A stretch of DNA of 64,000 nucleotides, from positions 76,407,201 through 76,471,200 of the forward strand of contig OZ038422.1 in the NCBI GenBank assembly GCA_964036155.1, written 5' to 3'. The notes beneath the pieces were generated by a model. It was given only the letters and a program-made list of their open reading frames with translations, searched no databases and had not been told where the DNA came from. A program made the position numbers and the translations under genes. Source of the stretch: Diploscapter coronatus. Taxonomy: Eukaryota; Nematoda; Chromadorea; Rhabditida; Rhabditidae. Below are positions 14,655 through 24,935 of this stretch, piece after piece (positions within the stretch are counted from its first letter, which is position 1; every line of letters starts with the position of its first letter).

Positions 14655-14692
14655 CTTTTATACCCGATCACGCCCCTCCCGACGCTGATTGG
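14655..14692 (-). promoter_or_regulatory. CCAAT / GC-box / TATA promoter of the MED26-like gene
   Basis: Reading on the minus strand in order: CCAAT within CAGCCAATCAG (14692-14688), a GC box GGGAGGGGCG (14680-14671), and TATAAAAG (14662-14655). Spacing is typical of a TATA promoter, with transcription expected near 14,627, about 190 nt before the ATG. The surrounding 200 bp is much richer in GC than its flanks. Confidence 0.6.
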
Positions 14693-14770
14693 CTGATTTG
14701 AACGCAACGCGGTCGCGAAGCGGTCTGCAAAAGCGAGACACGTTTTAGAAAGCAACATTCCTGTTGAATA

Positions 14771-14784
14771 GTAACCATGGAAAT
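14771..14784. promoter_or_regulatory. X-box-like RFX (DAF-19) site upstream of IFT43
   Basis: GTAACCATGGAAAT is a near-palindromic match to the nematode X-box form GTTNCCATRGNAAC, differing at two positions. X-boxes drive ciliary genes through the RFX factor DAF-19, and the next gene on the plus strand is the ciliary gene IFT43. It lies about 390 bp before the IFT43 ATG, somewhat farther than usual, and about 330 bp from the start of the divergent MED26-like gene, which is not ciliary. Confidence 0.5.
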
Positions 14785-15173
14785 ACAGAAAGTTATTCGC
14801 GATACTACAATTTTATTAGAGAGCAAATTTTCACGCTATCATTATCTGGAGCTAGAAATCGGTTAGGAGGAAAGGTCTGAGTTTTACTTTTTTCACTTCT
14901 TGGAAGGCTCAAATTTTCATAGACCGCAGAATTTTATAAGCTCTCTTTTCCAACTTTTCTCTTCAAATTTCATCATCTTTTCAAAGAAAAATCGAATTTT
15001 CTCATCTCGCCCGCACGTTTTCAAATTCTACAAGTCAAAGGAAAAGGAAACAAAAATAATTGGTCTACCTCAGAAAGTTCGGGCAAGTCTTGGAACGAGG
15101 ATCGAGGACGGATCAACCGACAGCACTCGGACTGATGGCTCTGTTTGCAGATCCTGTCGACACCTAATTTCAG

Positions 15174-16715
15174 ATGTCGCAAGCTGAAAGAGGTCCCAAC
15201 TATCAAAAACCACTCATCATTTCCGCTGATTTTTTATTTTTACTTTCGCTGATTCATTTTAAATTGAAACGGTGCAAACCAAACTCGGTCAAAAGTTTCT
15301 TTGATCAACATTTATTTAGCTTCTTATCATCAGTAAATTCTTCTGATTTTCTGTTGAAATGTCGAAAAAGAATTTTGACAAATTTCAAAAGATCACGAAA
15401 AATTTCACAATCCACCCCAACAATGGTTATTTTTAGACTCGAGCGATTTGGATATTCGAGTAAAAGACCGAGGAAACGAGGAGCCGTCAAGTGGGAAGAA
15501 AAAAATCACAGGGATGTTCAAGGTAAAATTTTGAACAAATTGAAAAATCCTAAAATTTTTCTAGTTTAAAAATCTACTCACAAATGCAGTGCTAGTGTTT
15601 TTTGCCGTCGTCCATAGAACCTCTAGAGCCCGTCAACCGTCCCGTTCCGGTTGATTTCCCTAGAAAATTAGAAAAAAAATGAAAAATCGGTGAAAATTGA
15701 AAATGACACTTGCCAGATATAAATCGCACTAAAAGGACTAAGATAAGTGCTGTAAACATCAAGCTCTCATCGATTTTCCGGCTTTGTAAAATCACTTTTT
15801 GAATTTTCAGGATTCACCCATGAAGGGACTATTGAAGGAGGGCGCTGCGGAGTCCATCAAACGGCCCTTGTCGGGTAAAACATTTTTAGGGTTGCTAAAA
15901 ATCAAAAGTCGAGATTTTTAGGTCTATTTCGCCGCCCCGGCTCCCGAGCAGGTGGTCGGAAAAAGGAGGAAGAGGAGGATGCTCTGGCCGCTCAGCCGCC
16001 GCCCAATTTTCAGCAGAATAATCGGCCTCTAGGTAGGATTTTCCAAAAAATCACTTTTTTTTTTTTTTAATTTGAACTTTTTCTGTAGCAAAAGTCAAAT
16101 GTAATTTCTACAGAAAACTAGCAATGGTCAAAAAAAAATAAACAAAAAAAATTTATTTCCAGCTTCCGCCCTAGAAGAAGTGGCTTCGTCCTCCGATCTC
16201 CCCGTGCCCCAAAATTCGAGCGACCGTCGTCCCTCAGCCCCTCTTGACTTGGACTCCTCAGTGGCGAGAGCTCCGCGAATTTCGAACGCAAACGTGAATG
16301 GAATGCTGCAAATCGACACGTTCGCAAGCAAATACCCACAACTCACGAGGTTGGAGGAAATCGGTAATTATTTTAAAAAATTTTTAAATCCTAATTTCTA
16401 AGAAACTATTTGACTTTTATCTGTATGTATGCCAGTTACAAAAAGCATCTAGAAAATTCAGTAGAAGAAATAGTTAACTTGTAGAGGAAATGATTTTCCC
16501 CCACGAGTTTAAAACGCTATATCTTTGCATAAAAATGATATTTTTATTATTTTATTTCGAAATTTTTAAATTTAGACATTTCTCAACTAACTAGATTTCT
16601 GTATTTGGAAGACGACGCCAAGGATGAGGATATTTCCTGGAATTGGGACTATTTATTCGCCTCAGTTTCCACTGAAATGAGAGAAGAATGGGCTCAGTTT
16701 GAGGAGCGAGATTAG
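15174..16715 (+). CDS. Intraflagellar transport protein 43 (IFT-A complex)
   Basis: Small subunit of the IFT-A complex, which works with the retrograde motor in cilia; in nematodes cilia occur only on sensory neurons. Exons: 15174-15192, 15437-15522, 15811-15874, 15922-16032, 16163-16363, 16576-16715; 206 residues, the family's usual length. The conserved C-terminal block is clear: ISQLTRFLYLEDDAKDED then ISWNWDYLFASVSTEMREEW, matching the IFT43 signature (the WDWDHLF-type motif). The N-terminal half is charged and low in complexity, as in other IFT43 proteins. The first exon is only 19 nt and its ATG follows TTTCAG directly, so a spliced leader would supply the whole 5' UTR. An X-box-like site lies upstream. 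AATAAA signals occur near 16,800. Confidence 0.88.
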
Positions 16716-17009
16716 TCTGTTTTAATTTGTATTATTCTGATCTCAAAAATTGGATCTCAAATTATTTTTTAATTAGTCTAGTCACAATAAATAATTATTC
16801 AATAAAAGTGTACCGTTTTATTTATTTGCTCTGGGTTGTTGATCCCATCACACAATTATTTGTCCTATTCTTTTTTGTCCATTATCACTCAAATCTGACC
16901 TTTGATAACCAAAATAATCACCATCTTTATAGATATCATCTCGCGACTCACTGCATGACTTTCTACTCGTCGCGCTTTTCGGATTCCTGAACAAGTCAAC
17001 ACGATCAAA

Positions 17010-20000
17010 ATGAGGTAGATTTTAAAAATATATGAATTATATTTAAAGTGCATAAAAATAAAATTCATTTTTTTTTTTCAGAATCCGCCCCGCTGCAGTG
17101 TATCGTTATCTGTTTCTGTTCTTTGGGGCATCCCTGCTTCTCTATGGAATCTACTCGATTTTCGCGTACGACGACGGGAGCCATGTTCCTGTGCACAAGG
17201 CTCAGAAGCATCTCTACTTGACGGTTTCCAAGGATCGGTAAAAATTTTATTGTTACTTAAAAAATGATTGTATGATGGCTTGCGAGGAGATAGATACTGC
17301 CCACTCGTTGCAAATTCGCTATTGTTTTCTTTCGGTCTCTCCGGAAAGGCGAAGAGAAATAGAGGAGACAAGTTTACAAGGAGTGCAGTATCTATATTCT
17401 CCCATTTCGTAATAGTAAATTATCATTTTTATAGTGAAATTAGCATGCGTCTTTTTGTTGTAACGAAAATCGCAGTTATAGTACAAAATTCTTCATGATT
17501 TTTTTTCAGAATCGGCCACCGTTTTGATACTCTGGCTCCAAAGCGTATTTTGTTCTGGACGAAAGTTTTCGACCGAACCGTCAAGCCTGAGTCAGATAAT
17601 TTCGCTGATTGTCCTGGGTTGACGGTAATTTTTCTTTTTCTTTATTTTCAAATTTATTTATCATTTTTTATTTAAAAATTTCAGGATCGTTGCATAATGG
17701 ATTCAGACAAGTCTCTTATCTCTAAGGCTGACGCCGTCGTTTTCCACTCAGCCGACATTTCCAAGGAGCCTTTACCGGAAAATTCTTTGAGGTGCAATAA
17801 AATTTGCTTTTGATAATTTCATTTTAATTTTCAGAAATCCCGATCAAGTTTACGTTTATTACTCCATGGAGACTCCAGACAACAGTGGGAAGTTGAGTGT
17901 GCCAAGTAAGATTTTTTCATTTTATTTTTCTTTTAAGATTTTTTTCCAGAGAACTTTTTCAATTGGACGGCAACTTTCGTCCACGACTCAGACGTTGTTG
18001 CCAAGTATGGAGGATACTTCATGAAAACCACACAGGCTGAGGCGAAGGGATTCAAAATTCAGGTAGAATTTTCGAAGATTTCACAATTCCACCCCGAAAA
18101 GTAGTTTTGGAATTCATAGAAAATGTCATCCTTTCAAGTTTTATTTTTATGCTGAATATTTATTCTCTTTTCTACGTAATTACAGCTCAACAAATAACCG
18201 ATATCTTGTACGCGTAATTGTAAGTTTTTCCAATTTAAGATATGCAATATCTGAGATTAAAATTGCCTGAGATATTCAATTTCTGCCTTTCATTCTAATT
18301 TCCATCGGTCGGTTCTGGTTCGACGCCGTTAGCCACATGCACGGTGTCTGAGCTCTGTCCCTGGTAGGTGTTTCCGGTTACCGTATTCGGGTTGAATCCA
18401 GCAGAACGCTTGCCCCAGTAGCCTAAAGTTTTTCTTTCGGGCTTGTGCAAATTATTTCAAAGGAGATTTCTTCAATTGTATTTCAAAAATTTTAAATAAC
18501 CTCCATAATAAGGCCAGCCGTAGCCATATGTCTGAAATTAAAATTGTAAGTTTAAAAAAGTCGCTAATTCTTACCCCATAGCCGCCCCAGTAATTACCAT
18601 AGCCATACGAAGGCCAACCCCAACCGTACTCATAACCCCACTGGGCTTCAGTTTGGGAGACCTAAATTAGCATAAGTTTTTGTTTAAAATATCATAGAAT
18701 CTTACCAAAAGACAGGCCGCCAGCATAGAAATGATCAAAAGTCGATTCATTTTCTTTTGTCAGCTAGAAATTTAGAATAGTCCGAAAGTTATTACCCCGA
18801 AGTCGTTTGACAGCTACTTTTATATGGGTCTTTCGATTGTTTACTTATTGACAGATATATCTTTCGACCAAACTGATATACGAAATCCTTGCAAAACCGG
18901 GATTTATAGGATAAATAGAAATTGCCTGAATTCCAGGTCACGAGTTTAAAACTTCTCGGATTTTCCATTAAAGCTTTGAAACTTGACATTGGATAAACAG
19001 CCTGAGGTTTGACATTCATAGATTTGAGATTATTTACTTTTGGTCTTTGGCTTTATACTTCTAAATCATAAGATCGTATTGTCGTGAAATAATGCATTTC
19101 ACTTTCGAATTTGCATAAGATCTCTAGACTTCAAGACCCAAATTTGCAAGATGATTTATTATGAGCAATCTGTCTAACATTTCTTCACTTTATTAATTTA
19201 ACGTCCATATAAATGGACCGTTTTTTTTATTATTTTCACTCGCTCTTTCCTCTTCACAGAGTCCTGTGATTCAGCTGAATTCACCCTTTCCAAACCGAAA
19301 CCTATTTTGTAATAATTATGTAATCTTCTAAAGTAAAGAAATAAGTCAAGATATATCTAGTTTTCTTATTTCTTTATACTTATAATATAGCTCAAATCTA
19401 AATCTCAGAAAACTTTAGAAAGACTATTTAGAAATCAAACCTTCCTTATTCTTGATTTTTTCTTTTAAATTTTGCCATTTCAGAGATTTTTCGTGGATGA
19501 AAGACGTTTCGTGAAGAAAAATTCCGGAGTTTTCTGGCTGGTGTCCAACTGTAAGACTGAGAGCGAAAGGGAGATGGCCATTGCTGAATTGGGCAAGTAA
19601 GAGCCATCAAATTATTGGGATCAAAAATTAGAATACATACTCATATCTATTTCCGATTAGATATATCGAAAGTAGCTTTGAAGTTAGAGAATTCGAATTT
19701 TCTTTTGATTTTAAGAATTTATTGGAGATCAGATGGAAATTTTCAAATAGTCGGTTTTTTGCAGATACATCGACGTAAAATACGCTGGGAAATGCGCGAG
19801 TGACGCAGAAGGCAAAAGTCTTTGCCCGCTCGGGGATCCGTGCAACTCCATATTCGAAAGCTACCCCTTCTATGTCGCCATTGAGAATACGGTCAAATTA
19901 AAGTTTTTCTAATTTACATTTCTTTTTTAATTTTAGGTCTGCAAAGACTACATCACGGAAAAGCTATTCTCCAGGATCGACATCCCAAGCATTCCAATCG

Positions 20001-22613
20001 TCATGAAAAGGAAGACCTATGAAGACGCGTAAGAAAGTTTTCATTTTGTTTTGTTTAATTTTACGTTTTTTTTTTTTTTTATTTTTAAGAGTGAATGTCA
20101 GCAAAAACCAAAGTCTTAGTAAAGGGGTGTTTCCAGGGGTCCGTTGATTTGGCTGATTTTCACATACATTGCTCAGTTTTTCACGCTGATTCTCGTAGTG
20201 CTATCCGTTTTTCATAAAAGTTATCATATGCAGGGTTACGGTAGCTTAAAGTTTTGACAGATCCGACCTCGGGAAAAAATTCATAACTTCCTTATTTCTG
20301 AGCCGAATCGAACGAGGTTTTCAACATTGAATAGCCCACGAAAAACTCTGCAAATAATGTAACTACGACCACTTGCTACGATCAACAGCTTCCCGCCAAA
20401 AAATTAATTTCCGAAAATGCGACCCTAGCCGACTGCAGTTTTTCATTTTTTTACCCAAATTAGTGTCCGATACCCAAGCTGGAAATTGACTTATTTTGTA
20501 GAGAATTAAATTCTGCATTTGAATATGCAAAAAATTTTGAAAAAAAGAATGGGTTTTGATACGAAAAATGCATCCGAACGCTTAAAACTAGTATATTTTT
20601 AACTATGTGGCAACTTTGATCCCTCATAGCTTTCTTATTTCTGAACCAAATTGAATGATTCTTTTTTATTTCGTAGATCTTGAGTAGGAGAATAATTTTA
20701 AAATAACAAGAAAATTTTTAGAAATTAATTTTGGCGGGAAAAAATTATCCGATGTTACCCTATATACCCGTACTTTATTTACAAGTGTAATGTGAGTTAA
20801 CGTCGGAGTTTTCCATGAACTCTTGTAGAGCTCTTCAAGTTGATCAACTTTTGTTCCAGGACTTATTCTAGAATGTGCACACACAGGAAGATATGAATTT
20901 TTGAAATTTACTGTCAAAACGGCACTTTGCAATAATTGGCCATCATACTTCAAAAAATTCTGGAGCTCATACTGATGTGAATCCGAGATTAGTCCTGGAA
21001 CAAAAGTTGTCCACCATGTTCATCTACACAACATGCTAGAAGGGCGAATTTTTTCAATGTCAATTACGCGTAAAGTCAGTACGGGTCGAAAAGTACACAA
21101 TCAAGACGCGAAAAGTGCGCATTTCTGCCGAAATCAATATTCAAAAAATCTTATTTTATTGTCTGATAATCTAGAGACTAAATTCTGTCCAATAAAAAAA
21201 GAATCATTCAATTTGGTCCAGAAATAAGTAAGTTGTGGGGGATCAAAGTTGGCACTATGCAATAATCACCCCTGATTTTACGCGTTCTGACGCATTTTTC
21301 GTATCAAAACCCATTCTTTTTTTCAAAATTTTTTGCATATTTAAATGCAGAATTAAATTCTCTACAAAATAAGCCAATTTCCAGCTTGGGTATCGGACCC
21401 TAATTGGGGTAAAAAATTGAAAAACTGCGTCGAAGTCGAATCACATTTTCTAATTTTTTTTTCGAATTTAAAAAGTTTTCCGCCAAATTATCGACTTTCG
21501 AAAATGGTCATAGTTAAATAAAATGAAGTATTTTTCGTGGGCTATTTAATGCTGAAAACTTCATTCGATTTAGTTCAGAAATAAGAAAGTTATAGGGGAT
21601 CAAAATTTGACATTCTATATAAGAATGCACTGGTTTTACGCATTTTTCGTATCAAAACCCATTCTTTTTTTCAAAATTTTTTGCATATTCAAATGCAGAA
21701 TTTAATTCTCTACAAAATAAGTCAATTTCCAGCTTGGGTATCGGACACTAATTTGGGTAAAAAAATGAAAAACTGCAGTCGGCTAGGGTCGCATTTTCGG
21801 AAATTAATTTTTTGGCGGGAAGCTGTTGATCGTAGCAAGTGGTCGTAGTTACATTATTTGCAGAGTTTTTCGTGGGCTATTCAATGTTGAAAACCTCGTT
21901 CGATTCGGCTCAGAAATAAGGAAGTTATGAATTTTTTCCCGAGGTCGGATCTGTCAAAACTTTAAGCTACCGTAACCCTGCATATGATAACTTTTATGAA
22001 AAACGGATAGCACTACGAGAATCAGCGTGAAAAACTGAGCAATGTATGTGAAAATCAGCCAAATCAACGGACCCCTGGAAACACTGACTTTGGTCCTTAC
22101 TGACATTCACTCTTAAGATTTTTTCCTAATCTTATCAATTTCAGCAACATCCCTCCCTCTCTTTTCATCGCTCTCGACGATTTTAAAGGTCCGAAGGAAA
22201 TGGCGGAGTACCTAAAAATGCTGCAGACTAACATGTAAAAATATCGCCATTATCTAATTTTTAGATTAATATTTGATACAAATTTGCAGGACAGCCTACA
22301 AGACGCACATGACATGGAGGCAGGACGAGTGGACGATGGCCCCGTGGAACGCGCCCGGGTTCCGAAACGGAATGTGTCGACTCTGCGAGAGATTGTGGGA
22401 GGCCAACCGGACCAGTAAATCGGTAAGTTAACCGAAAAATCTTAAATTTTAAAACTTAAAAAAAAAAGCAAAAAGCCTAAATTTATACTTTTGTATATTT
22501 AAAAATGAATGAAGATCATCTATTTCCTTTAGATCGAGGACATCGAATCTCACTACAAACAGTCAGCTGCTTGTGAGAACGACAATTCTTTTGTGAAGAA
22601 ATGGATTTCTTAA
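17010..22613 (+). CDS. Alpha-1,3-fucosyltransferase family protein (GT10)
   Basis: Golgi type II enzyme that transfers fucose from GDP-fucose to glycans. Exons: 17010-17014, 17082-17237, 17510-17624, 17685-17791, 17835-17905, 17950-18062, 19484-19596, 19765-19891, 19937-20028, 22145-22234, 22290-22422, 22533-22613; 400 residues. Seen: a short cytoplasmic tail, a transmembrane anchor at about residues 8-31, the GT10 block [16 protein letters not shown] followed by [15 protein letters not shown], and the nucleotide-sugar motif [19 protein letters not shown]. Cysteines near the end ([10 protein letters not shown]) fit nematode members. The first exon holds just ATG plus two bases. Intron 6 (18063-19483) contains a complete antisense peptide gene; intron 9 (20029-22144) contains a fold-back mobile element. 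Linkage specificity (core or antenna) cannot be read from the sequence. Confidence 0.92.
18295..18750 (-). CDS. Nested YG/YW-rich secreted peptide precursor (NLP/CNC-like)
   Basis: A small gene lying antisense inside an intron of the fucosyltransferase. Exons on the minus strand: 18750-18706, 18661-18575, 18531-18501, 18422-18295; 96 residues. Seen: a signal peptide ([21 protein letters not shown]), a Tyr/Gly/Trp-rich mature region ([36 protein letters not shown]), a GKR site that would allow dibasic cleavage and C-terminal amidation, then an unrelated acidic tail ending EPEPTDGN. The composition recalls C. elegans YGGW-type peptides (nlp-29 group, caenacins) that are made in the epidermis upon infection or wounding; that function is by analogy only. 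A TATA box sits at the right distance upstream, so it has its own promoter. Confidence 0.8.
18817..18824 (-). promoter_or_regulatory. TATA box of the nested peptide gene
   Basis: TATAAAAG on the minus strand, 67 nt before the ATG at 18750, placing transcription near 18,790. It is embedded in the fucosyltransferase intron and faces away from the host gene's direction. Confidence 0.6.
20089..22112. mobile_element. TTAA-flanked fold-back (long inverted repeat) element in the fucosyltransferase intron
   Basis: The two ends are inverted copies: GAGTGAATGTCAG at 20089-20101 and its complement CTGACATTCACTC at 22100-22112, each flanked by TTAA (20085-20088 and 22113-22116). The similarity continues inwards: the left arm to about 20,870 pairs with the right arm from about 20,990, with stretches of near identity (20128-20570 against 21630-22070). 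The centre is near 20,930. No transposase or other convincing frame is present. TTAA duplication plus inverted ends suggests a non-autonomous element mobilised by a piggyBac-type transposase, though long fold-back arms are also seen in other families. The host splice sites are intact. Confidence 0.85.
21190..21900 (+). repeat. Direct duplication inside the right arm of the fold-back element
   Basis: Two successive units, about 21190-21570 and 21571-21900, share CAGAAATAAG, GCATTTTTCGTATCAAAACC, ATGCAGAATT(A/T)AATTCTCTACA and GAAAAACTGC in the same order. The left arm has only one such unit, which explains why the right arm is some 300 bp longer. The outer unit is closer to the left arm than the inner one is. 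Confidence 0.75.
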
Positions 22614-24935
22614 ATCATGAATTTTATCATTTAACTCCAAAACCTTTCACTTTTATTCTGAGATTACTTAAGTTTCTGAATTTTGACATTCAATTTTCTA
22701 CTTTTCTTTATGATCCTGTACTATCTCCTCTTTCATAACAGGTTTTATCCGATGCCTCTACGGGTTAATTATCGCTGGGCTTCAGACTTGATTCATTCAA
22801 TTTGATACTTTAAAAATTTTGACGCTTTTTACACGGGTTTTATCCACAGAGTAAGTGACCATGTTTAAAGGACTGTAGATAAACTGTCTTACAAATAATC
22901 CAGGATCTTTAATGTTAGCATAACGTTCATTTTTTGGATAAGTAGCTTACAACTAACGCATAATAACCGTGACTTTTGGTGTGTATTTAACACGGCTGGT
23001 CATCTTTAGTATTCCTGAATCTACTAACAATGGTGTATGCCATGGAGTGGTTTCAATTTATCATGGCTTAAGCCTGATATTTCAGACCAGGGCCCGTACT
23101 AAAGTCAATTTGGTTCACCTCAGCCCAACCGAATAAATTTGGTACGGGCCCAGTTTTGAAAAAAAAAATGAAAAATATCACCAACTTGTAAATCGCAAGA
23201 TATCATAACACAAGACATTTGACAAGATAGTATGATAAAAAGATATTACCTCATGTTCTTCCCTGCTCTATTACGTTATATTATGTGTCACGGTTTCTTA
23301 CGATTTACATACAAATTACCCAGAACGCCAATATCTGATGGTGATTTTTATCTGGCCTGTTTTGTGGGTAGCTGTTATTTTTCGTCACAGGAAATAACAC
23401 CTCAATATTTTTTGGCCCGCTTGAGCCCTGCGAATTCTTTCCACAGGCCAGGTCTCTGCTCATTTGCACTTCGGATGATGAAAGTGCGAATGAAGCTGAA
23501 AGTATAGCGCAAATCTGAGAGACGAAAACGCGAAAAGACAAACAAACCAGGGGCTATCAAAATATCAGTGAAAATGAGAAGCCAGATAGGTGAGAGTGGA
23601 TTATCAAATGATCAAATCCGAAAAAAATGTGAATGAAAAATGAACTAATGGCTGAGGAAAATACGGAATAAGGAAGTGATGCAAGGGATGATCATTTGAA
23701 TGCAAATGGCATACTTGACCCAACTACCACTTTAAGTCTATACTTTTTTTTTTGTAGTTTTTGAGATCAACATTATACAATCATAATTCCTGAATTAAGT
23801 GAATTCGGAGAATGTTAATCTTTGGATATATAGCTTGAAAAGCCTAAATCTAAGTCTATATTGAACTCCATGATGCAGAACTCGTATCATTTTTATCGCT
23901 ACTGCATTGCTGTATATACTTTTAGTGACCTATCATCTTTCAACTACTTTTTTCCAGTGTTTATTATTTGTCGACTTGTCGACTCTGTTAGCCTCGCTGT
24001 AGACCTGCCTCAACAGTATCACTGTCAACATATCGAAGTTATCCCATTCTCTCACGTTATCACGGTCTATCCCTTTCGAGAGTCGATCGCTTCAGGTCAG
24101 AGATAGGGATTGAGGATTTCTCGATCCCCGATATCCCTTTCTTATCACCTCATCTTCTGGGAAAGAAGCGAAAATTCAGCTCATCGAGAAGAGACTGGAG
24201 AAAAAGAAGCATAGACAAAGAAGTCGAAGAAAGAAAGAAAGAAAGGAAAGAGTTCTTCAGGACGGTTCCAAACGGTCATCGATATGTGATGTGTTTGATC
24301 AGAGCACATCGATTGATTTTTATCAATTATGATCACGAAAATTTGACTATATTACCTATAACTAAACTTCCAACTTTGACTTCAAATTTCAACTTCATTC
24401 CAGCCCATTTCAATTCCAATTCGAAATTAAGGTTAAAGTGCCTAATTTGATCCACTTCCCAACCCCGGATCAAGGTTTTTTTCTCATCATTAATTGCTCT
24501 CATTCTTGGCAATTTTTCCTATAGATCTGTTGGTTTTTGTTTGCGTGTTGCATAATTCGCCGACTACGAGCCAACCAGTCTGGTTGTGCCAATCCAATCG
24601 CCCTCTGCAGGCTGCAGCCGTGAGGGGCGTGTCCACGAGATGACGAGCCCTCCCCGTTTGTCTGCCAAAGTCCACATTCCATAGAGCAAAAAATTCTGCC
24701 GATGAAGCGATACACTCTCAGTCACTATTGTTTGAAAGATGCGCCACCGTAATTCTCGCTCTTTATCATCAAACTATTCAATCATGATGTGTTGTCTTTA
24801 TCTTTGCCTATACCTCAAGCTTCTTCAATCTTTTCCTAAATTTGTAGACTTCGTCCTTTTCATAATGTTCGAGGCTTTAGGCATTAGATTTTCGCCAAGT
24901 TTAAATTTACTTTCAGATTGAGCAAATCCAAATTC
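22614..24935. other. Intergenic region upstream of the cysteine-cluster gene
   Basis: No gene supported. It includes the fucosyltransferase 3' end, a GAAA microsatellite at about 24226-24245, and a GC-richer patch at 24540-24720 that may be the promoter of the next gene. Frames at 23232-23541 and 23861-24106 lack splice context and family resemblance. Confidence 0.5.
24226..24245 (+). repeat. GAAA microsatellite
   Basis: Four to five near-perfect GAAA units in a purine-rich tract. Nothing suggests a function. Confidence 0.7.

Noticed and set aside
20666..20953. 95-codon frame in the fold-back element as a transposase remnant
   Set aside because: No transposase motifs, and the frame crosses the element's central loop; the element appears non-coding.
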